A DNA stretch of 26,746 nt, taken from contig JAPLMK010000038.1 of the NCBI GenBank assembly GCA_026387085.1, positions 1 to 26,746 of the forward strand, in the 5' to 3' direction. Positions within the stretch are counted from its first letter, which is position 1. Every line of letters starts with the position of its first letter. Under the pieces are notes generated by a model. The model had not been told where the DNA came from. It did not search any database and saw nothing but the letters and a program-made list of their open reading frames with translations. Made by a program: the position numbers and the translations under genes. Source of the DNA: Candidatus Omnitrophota bacterium. Lineage in GTDB: Bacteria > Ratteibacteria > UBA8468 > MWAK01. This document shows positions 15,470 through 21,737 of this stretch, piece after piece.

Positions 15470-15491
15470 ATGAGAGATAAAATAATCTCAT
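15470..15491. promoter_or_regulatory. Candidate operator palindrome upstream of fic
   Basis: ATGAGA (15470-15475) and TCTCAT (15486-15491) are perfect inverted arms around an A/T spacer. They lie between the fic promoter and its ATG. The fic product has a winged helix that might bind here (inference). Confidence 0.4.
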
Positions 15492-15507
15492 ACTTTAACT
15501 ATATTAG

Positions 15508-15535
15508 ATTATATTAGATTATGCGAGAAAGTCAA
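15508..15535 (-). promoter_or_regulatory. Promoter of fic
   Basis: On the minus strand, TTGACT (15530-15535) is followed after 16 bases by TATAAT (15508-15513). The -10 lies in a direct repeat of ATATTAGATT (15501-15520). Confidence 0.65.
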
Positions 15536-15613
15536 GAGGGTTGTCAGCGCAATATGATAATGTCCTATTTGTATTATACAACCACGAGAAGAGGCTTAGG
15601 ACCGGTTCCTGAA

Positions 15614-15642
15614 TTGAACAAATCAATGTATCGGAGTAAAAT
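15614..15642 (+). promoter_or_regulatory. Promoter of the TfoX-N gene
   Basis: TTGAAC (15614-15619) is followed after 17 bases by TAAAAT (15637-15642). The start codon is about 30 bases downstream, after an AGAGGAG ribosome site. Confidence 0.6.
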
Positions 15643-15673
15643 ATGATAGAGTTAGGGCGTCAGAGGAGTAAAT

Positions 15674-15994
15674 ATGCCAACTAAACAGTCGACCGTAGAT
15701 TTTATTCTGGACCAGCTAATATCAGCAGGTGACGTATCTGCCCGTAAAATGTTTGGCGGGTATGTTTTATATTGTGCTGGTAAAGTAGTGGGTTTAGTCT
15801 GTGACGACATCTTGTATATTAAAATTACAAAGCAGGGAAGAAAATTCGTTGGTGAATACTACCAGGAAGGAACCGCCTATCAAGGCGCCAAAGTATCTAT
15901 GTTGATTGATGAGGAACGAATTGAAGACCGTGAATGGTTAAGCGAATTAGTGCATATTACTGCCGATAATCTATTGCCCCCAAAGCAAAAGTGA
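15674..15994 (+). CDS. TfoX/Sxy N-terminal domain protein
   Basis: The 106-aa protein is a stand-alone TfoX-N domain: VDFILDQLISAGDVSARKMFGGYVLYCAGKVVGLVCDDILYIKITKQG, ending at a predicted helix. In gamma-proteobacteria full TfoX/Sxy helps activate competence genes with CRP, but single-domain versions are widespread and have no settled role. It is the first plus-strand gene after a long minus-strand block and has its own promoter and an AGAGGAG ribosome site 6 bases before the ATG. The dprA of this window is broken, so a competence link is not supported. Confidence 0.85.
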   Translation: MPTKQSTVDFILDQLISAGDVSARKMFGGYVLYCAGKVVGLVCDDILYIKITKQGRKFVGEYYQEGTAYQGAKVSMLIDEERIEDREWLSELVHITADNLLPPKQK

Positions 15995-16016
15995 AGTCCC
16001 CATCCCATGCTTGCGT

Positions 16017-16046
16017 TTGACACGGGCAATATCTGCGTGGTATGGT
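16017..16046 (+). promoter_or_regulatory. Promoter of a short transcript or of the clpX-like leader
   Basis: TTGACA (16017-16022) is followed after 18 bases by TATGGT (16041-16046). It starts 22 bases after the TfoX-N stop and about 115 bases before the first terminator. Confidence 0.55.
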
Positions 16047-16052
16047 ATAAGT

Positions 16053-16174
16053 AACATCGAGTACAGCGGCAATTTACAGGGTTACTTGCTCCGCTATATA
16101 AATGTGCTAAAGCACCCGGATTTGGTTATTTAAGCCCTGGTGCTGATTTATCGGCACGCAGGGCTTTTTTTTTC
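16053..16174 (+). ncRNA. Candidate structured RNA or 5' leader with its own promoter and terminator
   Basis: A predicted transcript of about 120 nt runs from the promoter at 16017-16046 to the terminator at 16132-16174, with no ORF of note. Near its 5' end GTAAC (about 16051) can pair with GTTAC (16081), and AGCGG (about 16065) with CCGCT (16091). Because the pairs interleave, they could form an H-type pseudoknot. A GTGCTAAAGCAC hairpin follows. I do not recognise a known riboswitch consensus. Confidence 0.35.
16132..16174 (+). terminator. Intrinsic terminator 1
   Basis: AAGCCCTG (16132-16139) pairs with CAGGGCTT (16159-16166), and the stem extends inward by GTGC/GCAC. A run of nine T follows. 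This is a strong terminator. Confidence 0.88.
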
Positions 16175-16258
16175 TTTGACAATTCGGACATTAACGGCGG
16201 GTTGATTTAAGGATACTTGCAGCCGCCTTACCAAGGTGCTAAAAACCAGTCCGGCTTA

Positions 16259-16299
16259 CCCCAGACGGCTGATACTTTTTAGCTGCCTGGGGTTTTCTG
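16259..16299 (+). terminator. Intrinsic terminator 2, attenuator-like, before the clpX-like gene
   Basis: CCCCAG plus CGGCT (16259-16270) pairs with AGCTG plus CTGGGG (16281-16292), giving 12 positions with one mismatch. TTTTCTGTTT follows. It ends about 24 bases before the clpX-like ATG, where read-through would be needed for expression from any upstream promoter. Confidence 0.75.
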
Positions 16300-16322
16300 T
16301 TTCTGGGGAACCGGAGGAGCAA

Positions 16323-17426
16323 ATGTGGAGTTTGCCGGATATTAAGACAATGAACGCGGAAGCAGTGAAAAACGTAAAAAGAACCCCCAAGGAAATCTAT
16401 GCCGCATTGGACGAATACGTCATCGGTCAGAACGAAGCCAAAATGGCTTTAAGCGTTGCTGTCCACCGCCATTACCACCAGCTTCTGACTCCTAATTGCA
16501 AAATCAGTCCGGCCAACATCCTCTTGATTGGGCCGACCGGTGTGGGTAAAACACACTTAGTAAGAACCCTGGCTGACATACTTCAGGTGCCAGTGGCTTT
16601 TGTTTCAGCCAATGATTATTCCGAGACTGGTTATATCGGTCGGTCAGTTGGTGACATGGTACGGGAACTTTACCTGAAGGCAAGCGAGAACCGAGGGGCA
16701 GCTGAACATGGCATAATCTTCATTGACGAGATTGACAAGTTGGCCGCTAATAGTTACTGTTCTAGCGACCGGGATGTATCCGGCCGAAGCGTCCAGGAAG
16801 AACTTCTTGACCTCTTGGAATCGGGTGGACTCCGAAAGTTTTCCTGTGGGTTTAATCTGAAGGAAGAAGTGGAACTTGACGCCAGCAAGATACTGTTCAT
16901 TGCTGCCGGGGCCTTTGATGGCCTGAATCAAGCCGTTAGGGAAAAACACCGCAGAAAATCAGCCATCGGGTTCAGCCTGGCTGAGGCAGGCGCGGTGTTG
17001 CCGGAAAGCGTCGGTTTTTCCATAGAGCCTGCCGACCTTGATGATTACGGGCTTATTCCGGAACTGCTGGGCCGGTTCTCGGTAATCTGCTCTCTTGTAC
17101 CGCTATCCAGAAATGACCTTGTGCGTATCATGGTTGAACCCGAGGATTCAATCTTGAAAGAATATCAGGAATATCTCCATTCCTTTGGAGTTGAGATTAA
17201 GTTTCAGAAGCGTGCCCTGGAAATGGTTGCGGAAATTGCCCAGGAAAGGAACACTGGCGCGCGTGGACTGAGAAGTGTATTGGAAAAAGTGCTGCAACCA
17301 TACTTTTTTGGGTTAGAAGACAATCAACAAATGAATTCCAGAATTATTATTGATGAAAAAACGGTTCAGCTTCGGTTGCGGCATGTTCATCATGCTATAG
17401 CAAGTAGTTTTAGTTTAGGATCTTAA
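16323..17426 (+). CDS. ClpX-like AAA+ unfoldase lacking the zinc-binding domain
   Basis: ClpX unfolds tagged proteins and feeds them to ClpP. I chose the ATG at 16323 because a GGAGGAG site sits just before it and homology begins there; an upstream in-frame start would cross terminator 2. The 367-aa product has Walker A GPTGVGKT (70-77), pore loop GYIG (103-106), Walker B IIFIDE (131-136), RDVSG (150-154), arginine finger Arg251 in IPELLGRF, and TGARGLRS in the small domain. The IGF tripeptide that docks on ClpP is kept (Ile215-Phe217, AIGFSL). The N-terminal four-cysteine zinc domain that binds substrates and adaptors is absent, and only about 20 residues precede the AAA+ fold. No clpP is nearby. 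It is probably an accessory paralog with its own adaptor or target. Confidence 0.88.
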   Translation: MWSLPDIKTMNAEAVKNVKRTPKEIYAALDEYVIGQNEAKMALSVAVHRHYHQLLTPNCKISPANILLIGPTGVGKTHLVRTLADILQVPVAFVSANDYSETGYIGRSVGDMVRELYLKASENRGAAEHGIIFIDEIDKLAANSYCSSDRDVSGRSVQEELLDLLESGGLRKFSCGFNLKEEVELDASKILFIAAGAFDGLNQAVREKHRRKSAIGFSLAEAGAVLPESVGFSIEPADLDDYGLIPELLGRFSVICSLVPLSRNDLVRIMVEPEDSILKEYQEYLHSFGVEIKFQKRALEMVAEIAQERNTGARGLRSVLEKVLQPYFFGLEDNQQMNSRIIIDEKTVQLRLRHVHHAIASSFSLGS

Positions 17427-17449
17427 TTCTTCAGTCAAACAAGTGTAAA

Positions 17450-17674
17450 ATGAAATTCTACATACCGGATAATATTAAAGATGATTGGATTATTGATGCG
17501 GAAAATATATTAGAAAGCAGAACGGAGTTCGGCGGAAGGATATTCAAGTTCAGTTATCATCCAAAATCCGGTGAATTTCTTTTTGCCACCCGACCAACGC
17601 ACCACAATGCTATGATTCACAGTTTTGGTAAATATCCCTTTGATGAATATGTTCGTGGTATATGTAAATGCTAA
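17450..17674 (+). CDS. Small hypothetical protein, 3' end cut by IS21-family insertion
   Basis: The 74 visible residues begin MKFYIPDNIKDDWIIDAEN and contain FGGRIFKFSYHPKSGEFLFATRPTHHNAMIHSFGKYPFDEYVRGI. I do not recognise the family. The pattern of a short beta-rich domain with HH and a PFDEYVRG end looks like a real protein rather than random sequence. The stop TAA lies in the repeat-like edge of the insertion sequence (GCTAAC), so the original C terminus has probably been lost. It starts 23 bases after the clpX-like stop, in the same direction, and was perhaps co-transcribed. The start ATG has only a weak ribosome site. Confidence 0.5.
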   Translation: MKFYIPDNIKDDWIIDAENILESRTEFGGRIFKFSYHPKSGEFLFATRPTHHNAMIHSFGKYPFDEYVRGICKC

Positions 17675-17703
17675 CCTAAAAGTGGACCACTTTGGAGCAA
17701 AAC

Positions 17704-17725
17704 GCTAACGCAAAAGTGTACCACC
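17704..17725. repeat. IS21-family inner inverted repeat, left
   Basis: This is the perfect reverse complement of 20257-20278. An outer related copy begins at 17677. Confidence 0.9.
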
Positions 17726-17739
17726 TGACAGCAGATCTT

Positions 17740-17782
17740 CTGTATAATATACGATCTACAGCAAAGATCAATTATTATACAG
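17740..17782 (+). promoter_or_regulatory. Inverted repeat overlapping the istA ribosome site
   Basis: CTGTATAAT (17740-17748) and ATTATACAG (17774-17782) are perfect 9-bp inverted arms. The right arm touches the AGGAGG ribosome site, and TATAAT in the left arm could be a -10. It could act as a repressor site or a translation-blocking hairpin that limits transposition. Confidence 0.45.
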
Positions 17783-17791
17783 GAGGAAAGG

Positions 17792-19306
17792 ATGCTAACG
17801 GTGGACAAGAAAGAAGTAATCAGAAGGGAACATTTCTTACAAAGAAAATCTATCCGCAGGATAGCCAGGGAATTAGGTTATTCCCGCCGGACAGTCAGAA
17901 AAGCATTACAAGATTCCGATGTGCCGGTATATCGGCGCATCGCGCCGACAAGATACCCGGTTCTTCAATCGGTTATCCCGTTCATTGACAATTGGTTAAA
18001 GGAAGATGAAAGTCAGCCCAAGAAGCAAAGGCATACCGCCATGCGAATTTGGATTAGACTAAAGGGAGAGCATGGATTTACTGGCGGTGAATCTACGGTG
18101 CGCCGATATGTCCATAAGAAGCGATTGGTAGTACCGGAGGTCTTTGTTCCTTTAATCTATCAACCCGGCTCTGATGCCCAGGCTGATTGGGGAGAAGCGA
18201 AGGTAATTGTTGATGGAGAAGCAACGATCGCCCAGTTCTTTGTTCTCCGGCTCTGTTACAGCGGCGCCTGTCTTGTCGTTGCCTACCCAAACCAAAAACA
18301 AGAGGCATTCTTTGACGGCCATCAGCAAAATTTTGAATTCCTGGGCGGTGTGCCTAAAAGAATCATTTACGACAACCTGACCACCGCGGTTAAAAAGGTC
18401 CTTTCCGGGAGAAACCGGCAGGAACAGGACTCCTTTACCGCTTTTCGGAGTCACTTCCTTTTTGAGAGTGTCTTCTGTCAGTTGGCCAAGGGCAACGAAA
18501 AGGGCGGGGTGGAGAATATCATTGGGTATGTCCGGCGCAATTTCTTTGTGCCGGTACCTAAAGTAAGCTCCTTTGCTGAACTGAATCAGATTTTACACCA
18601 AAAATGCCTGGATAATTTAAACCGTATCCCGGCGAGAAAGCAAAAGAGTATCGGTCAATTCCTCCAAGAAGAAAAGGGATGTTTTTTGCCCTTGCCGAAA
18701 CACTCCTTTGATTGTTGTCGGACTGTGCCGGTAAATGCTGATAGTTGTTCCCGGATCCAGTTTGAGACCAATAAGTATTCGGTACCCACGGATTTTGCCT
18801 ATCAGACCCTTTCGTGCAAGGCCTATCCTTTCCAGATAAAGATAGTCCGGCAGGAGAAGGTGATCGCGGAACACCGAAGGTGTTATGGTCGGTACCAGGA
18901 GACATTAAACCCGGTTCACTACCTCAAGGTACTGGAACAAAAGCCCGGGGCATTCTTACAGGCAAAACCGCTTTCTGATTGGCAGTTACCAGAAGTTTTT
19001 GAAGAGTTTTACGCCGGCCTGAAAGAACGCGGACCAGAAAAAGCAACCCGGGAATACATCCGGACCTTACGGCTGATAGAGGAATTCTCTTTCGATGACG
19101 TACGGGCTGCGATTGAAAAATCTCTATCTTTGAAAATATATCAGCCTGATGCCGTCCGGCTCTTCCTGATAGAGAAAAAGATTAACGCTCCTCCTTCTTT
19201 CCAGAAACTGGAGGTAACCGGTCTCTTGTCCCACCTGGCAAAATACCAGGTGCGGATGGCCCAGCCGGTAAGTTATAACCAGCTTCTTGGCCGGGAGGAA
19301 AAGTGA
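17792..19306 (+). CDS. istA: IS21-family transposase IstA
   Basis: The 504-aa DDE transposase has an N-terminal HTH (IRREHFLQRKSIRRIARELGYSRRTVRKAL). The rve core has acidic residues in AQADWGEAKV (first Asp), RIIYDNLTTAVKK (second Asp) and EKGGVENIIGYVRRNF (Glu). A C-terminal domain (NKYSVPTDFAYQTLSCKAY) and helical tail follow. IstA cuts and joins the element ends, and IstB helps select the target. The ATG follows an AGGAGGAAAGG site. Length and motifs are complete, so it is probably active. Confidence 0.95.
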   Translation: MLTVDKKEVIRREHFLQRKSIRRIARELGYSRRTVRKALQDSDVPVYRRIAPTRYPVLQSVIPFIDNWLKEDESQPKKQRHTAMRIWIRLKGEHGFTGGESTVRRYVHKKRLVVPEVFVPLIYQPGSDAQADWGEAKVIVDGEATIAQFFVLRLCYSGACLVVAYPNQKQEAFFDGHQQNFEFLGGVPKRIIYDNLTTAVKKVLSGRNRQEQDSFTAFRSHFLFESVFCQLAKGNEKGGVENIIGYVRRNFFVPVPKVSSFAELNQILHQKCLDNLNRIPARKQKSIGQFLQEEKGCFLPLPKHSFDCCRTVPVNADSCSRIQFETNKYSVPTDFAYQTLSCKAYPFQIKIVRQEKVIAEHRRCYGRYQETLNPVHYLKVLEQKPGAFLQAKPLSDWQLPEVFEEFYAGLKERGPEKATREYIRTLRLIEEFSFDDVRAAIEKSLSLKIYQPDAVRLFLIEKKINAPPSFQKLEVTGLLSHLAKYQVRMAQPVSYNQLLGREEK

Positions 19307-20058
19307 AGATAGAAAGAGACCTTTTACTGAAAAGTTATCTGAAAAGATTAAGATTACCAACTGTCGCCGCCAGTTATAAAAAGATAGCTGAAGAATCTCT
19401 GGCCGGCAAAAAAGACTACGCTGACTACCTGTTGGCTCTTATGGAACAAGAGGTGATCAATCGAGAGGCTAATGCTTTGCGTAACAAAATCTCCTTGGCC
19501 CGGTTTCCGGTGATTAAGGGGCTGGATACTTTTGATTTTTCGGCCGTAAAAGATCTTAATCAACAAACAATCTTACAGTTAGCTAACTGTGATTACCTTG
19601 ACCGGAAGGAAAACATTATCCTGATCGGGCCAGCCGGTGTAGGTAAGACCCATCTGGCTACCGCCTTAGGAGTGGCCGCCTGTAAGAAAGGCAAAAGGAT
19701 TAGGTTTTGCACCACCGCCGGTTTGATTAATGAGATGCTGGAGGCTAAGGATAGCCACGCCTTAAATAAATTTCAGGCTCGCTTGCTGAAATTTGATTTA
19801 GTTATCCTGGATGAATTAGGATATGTTCCCTTTACTGCCGGTGGCGGAGAATTACTCTTTCAGTTTTGTTCGGAACGGTACGAACGGGGATCTTTAATTA
19901 TCACCACCAATCTGGAGTTTGGCAATTGGGTTGAAGTCTTTGGCAATGAGCGGATGACCGCCGCGCTCCTTGACCGGCTAACCCATCGCTGCCATATCCT
20001 GGAGATTAAAGGAGAAAGCTACCGGTTTAAGGAAAGTAAGAAAAGAAGAGCGCACTGA
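19303..20058 (+). CDS. istB: IS21-family helper ATPase IstB
   Basis: The 251-aa DnaC/IstB-like AAA+ protein has Walker A GPAGVGKTHLA and Walker B LVILDELGYVPF. The N-terminal part (LLLKSYLKRLRLPTVAASYKKIAEES) and C-terminal ERMTAALLDRLTHRCHILEIKGESYR are typical. It starts with GTG overlapping the istA stop (GTGA), the usual coupling in this family. It appears intact. Confidence 0.95.
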   Translation: MKIERDLLLKSYLKRLRLPTVAASYKKIAEESLAGKKDYADYLLALMEQEVINREANALRNKISLARFPVIKGLDTFDFSAVKDLNQQTILQLANCDYLDRKENIILIGPAGVGKTHLATALGVAACKKGKRIRFCTTAGLINEMLEAKDSHALNKFQARLLKFDLVILDELGYVPFTAGGGELLFQFCSERYERGSLIITTNLEFGNWVEVFGNERMTAALLDRLTHRCHILEIKGESYRFKESKKRRAH

Positions 20059-20256
20059 TTTCAGTAAAACAAAAGCGTAAGGGATAAAATTGTCGTTGGC
20101 CGGGTAATTCTAATTGTCGTTCGTCACAAAGGAGGCAGTTTCCACCTACGCTAAAATTACGGCTGATAAACCTAAAAAGGCTTGGACGGCCCAATCGAAG
20201 ATTGTACGCAAAGGTAAGGAATTATGGCGGACCACTCATTCAATAACCATGCAGGG

Positions 20257-20295
20257 GGTGGTACACTTTTGCGTTAGCGGGGTGGTACACTTTTA
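20257..20295. repeat. IS21-family right end, two tandem end repeats
   Basis: The inner repeat is 20257-20278 and the outer 20281-20295; both contain GTGGTACACTTTT and point inward. Confidence 0.88.
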
Positions 20296-20560
20296 CTTGA
20301 CTGCGAACAGATTTGCCAACGCCTACAAAGGGATGTCTTCCCTGAAGGCAACCGATTTTCTGGCTCGCCTGCTTTACCTCTTTGGCGGCACAGCACTGGA
20401 ACTGTTGCAGACGGATAACGGTCCTGAGATTCACGAATCTTTAGACTGGCTGAAACAAACAAAAAAGATGCTTCGGGAAAAGGGTTTATCGAAAAGGATA
20501 CGAGTGGAGTGGGGTGAGAAGATTCACAAAGAACTAGCCGAAGAACTGAGAGGATTATAG
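20296..20560 (+). pseudogene. Fragment of an rve-type (integrase core) transposase
   Basis: About 88 codons are open from the right end of the IS21-family element. NRFANAYKGMSSLKATDFLARLLYLFGG followed by LLQTDNGPEIHE is the middle of an integrase core, with TDNG holding the second catalytic Asp. The first Asp and the N-terminal half are missing, and they are not on the other side of the insertion sequence. The remaining sequence (KKMLREKGLSKRIRVEWGEK) does not continue like an rve domain, so the fragment seems joined to other DNA. It is probably an older element remnant, not a functional gene. Confidence 0.6.
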
Positions 20561-20609
20561 AGTTTTTAGGGGATTTTAGTTCTGTCTTTTTGGCGGGTGT
20601 TTGTATAAA

Positions 20610-20672
20610 AAGAGAGGGTTAGGCACCGCTTCATTGTGCTACTGATTTTTTACCTACACCTAACCCTCTCTT
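20610..20672. repeat. 14-bp perfect inverted repeat
   Basis: AAGAGAGGGTTAGG (20610-20623) and CCTAACCCTCTCTT (20659-20672) flank a 35-base loop. It could be a terminator stem or the two ends of a tiny mobile unit. The interval 20561-20851 has no gene; it holds this repeat and the hairpin at 20703. Confidence 0.65.
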
Positions 20673-20702
20673 AGGAATAGGATTGCAGGAAGTAAGAAAT
20701 GC

Positions 20703-20742
20703 ACCCGAAAAGGGGTAGCCCCCTAATTAGGTTCGGGATTTT
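20703..20742. terminator. Nested hairpin, possible terminator
   Basis: CCCGAA (20704-20709) pairs with TTCGGG (20732-20737). Inside are GGGG-TAG-CCCC and the palindrome CTAATTAG. ATTTTCT follows on the plus strand. It could end plus-strand transcription between the element remnants and the convergent operon. Confidence 0.45.
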
Positions 20743-20851
20743 CTCATTATTGAGAGCATTTTCTGACTCCCACCCATTTCCTAATTATTATTATAACACG
20801 CTATTAGTAAATATCATACTTTCGCAAGGTGTTTTCAGTTTTATTTTTGCA

Positions 20852-21619
20852 CTACGATAATTCAATTTTATCAGGTATGTGAATTAGGTTATTTACAACC
20901 GGGTATTTTTTGAAATCATCCCACTTAATTTTTTTCTTCCCCAGCGTGTTTCTCTGAAACTGAAAGGCCATTTTCCTTTCACCATTACTAATGAATTTTT
21001 CTCCAGGATTATGAGACACTTCAGGGTTAAAAAATCTCGGATACCTTTTTTTGAAAAATTTTACTCCGATTTTTTTCACCACTTCTTTGTAAATTATGAT
21101 GCCACGGCGATGTGGGTAAGGGTCCATCGCTGAGTGAAATACCGGTATATTAAGCATCCGGTGTTTTTTGACTTCTTCACTGACAATGCGCTCTTTTTCG
21201 CCAGGTCGCCAGATAGCCACGCAACAGGACGTGGAGAAATTATCTACATATGCACATTCAGTTATTTCAAGAGTGTAGTCAATTAATTCAAACAGAGAGG
21301 GTATTTCATGTATCTCTATTTCAGTAGGCCGAAAATCGTCTATCTTGTCTTTTCCGACATCATTATCCCCAAAATGCCAACAGTATCCTTTATTTCTGTA
21401 TTTCTCGAACATATCCCCTGGATTTTCGTTATAATCAAAAAACGCATCCCATAAGGACTTCATAAATTTGCGCTCACGCGGGCGTAGCCACTTAAAATAA
21501 TCTGTAGCGTGATCAGCAAATCCTCGCGTTAACACTTCCTTCCAAATTTCCTTGTCTTTGTAAATTTCATTTACCTCTTTCAGTCTGTTTTTTATAAACT
21601 CATCAACATCAAAAGGCAT
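20852..21619 (-). CDS. Hypothetical protein, 255 aa
   Basis: I do not recognise this protein. It begins MPFDVDEFIKNRLKEVNEIYKDKEIW after a strong GGGAGGGA ribosome site. It is mixed charged, soluble and has no signal peptide. Notable stretches are YFKWLRPRERKFMKSLWDAF, GYCWHFGDNDVGKDKIDDF, ECAYVDNFSTSCCVAIW and PVFHSAMDPYPHRRG. The His, Asp and Cys clusters could be functional but I cannot assign them. It is the last gene of the accessory operon, 118 bases after the cREC-ankyrin gene, and no strong terminator follows on its strand within 100 bases. Confidence 0.7.
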   Translation of the reverse strand: MPFDVDEFIKNRLKEVNEIYKDKEIWKEVLTRGFADHATDYFKWLRPRERKFMKSLWDAFFDYNENPGDMFEKYRNKGYCWHFGDNDVGKDKIDDFRPTEIEIHEIPSLFELIDYTLEITECAYVDNFSTSCCVAIWRPGEKERIVSEEVKKHRMLNIPVFHSAMDPYPHRRGIIIYKEVVKKIGVKFFKKRYPRFFNPEVSHNPGEKFISNGERKMAFQFQRNTLGKKKIKWDDFKKYPVVNNLIHIPDKIELS

Positions 21620-21737
21620 AATCCCTCCCTTAAATAAAAATGTTTTTGTTTCTTTTGTTTAAAATAATACTCTCATTTTTTCTGGTTTAAGATATTGAAT
21701 CAGGAAGTTCTTTAATTTGTCGTCAACCTCTATTAAA

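Larger units (their letters stand above)
17677..20295 (+). mobile_element. IS21-family insertion sequence
   Basis: The element of about 2.6 kb carries istA and istB overlapping by 4 bases. Each end has two copies of a transposase-site-like repeat. The inner copies (17704-17725 and 20257-20278) are perfect 22-bp inverted repeats around CAAAAGTGTACCAC. The outer copies (TAAAAGTGGACCAC from 17677, and the reverse of TAAAAGTGTACCACC ending at 20295) differ by one base. I see no target duplication in the flanks (GCTAACC versus CTTGACT), and the exact ends are uncertain by a few bases. The 200 bases after istB (20059-20256) hold no clear gene. Confidence 0.88.

Noticed and set aside
16053..16322. 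Fluoride or c-di-GMP riboswitch
   Set aside because: GCTGAT and a pseudoknot-like pairing recall the fluoride class, but the rest of the consensus is missing; c-di-GMP signature stretches are absent too.
20114..20295. Continuous ORF joining the IS tail with the rve fragment
   Set aside because: The first part runs through the insertion sequence end repeats; the open frame there is accidental and only the part after 20296 looks like protein.
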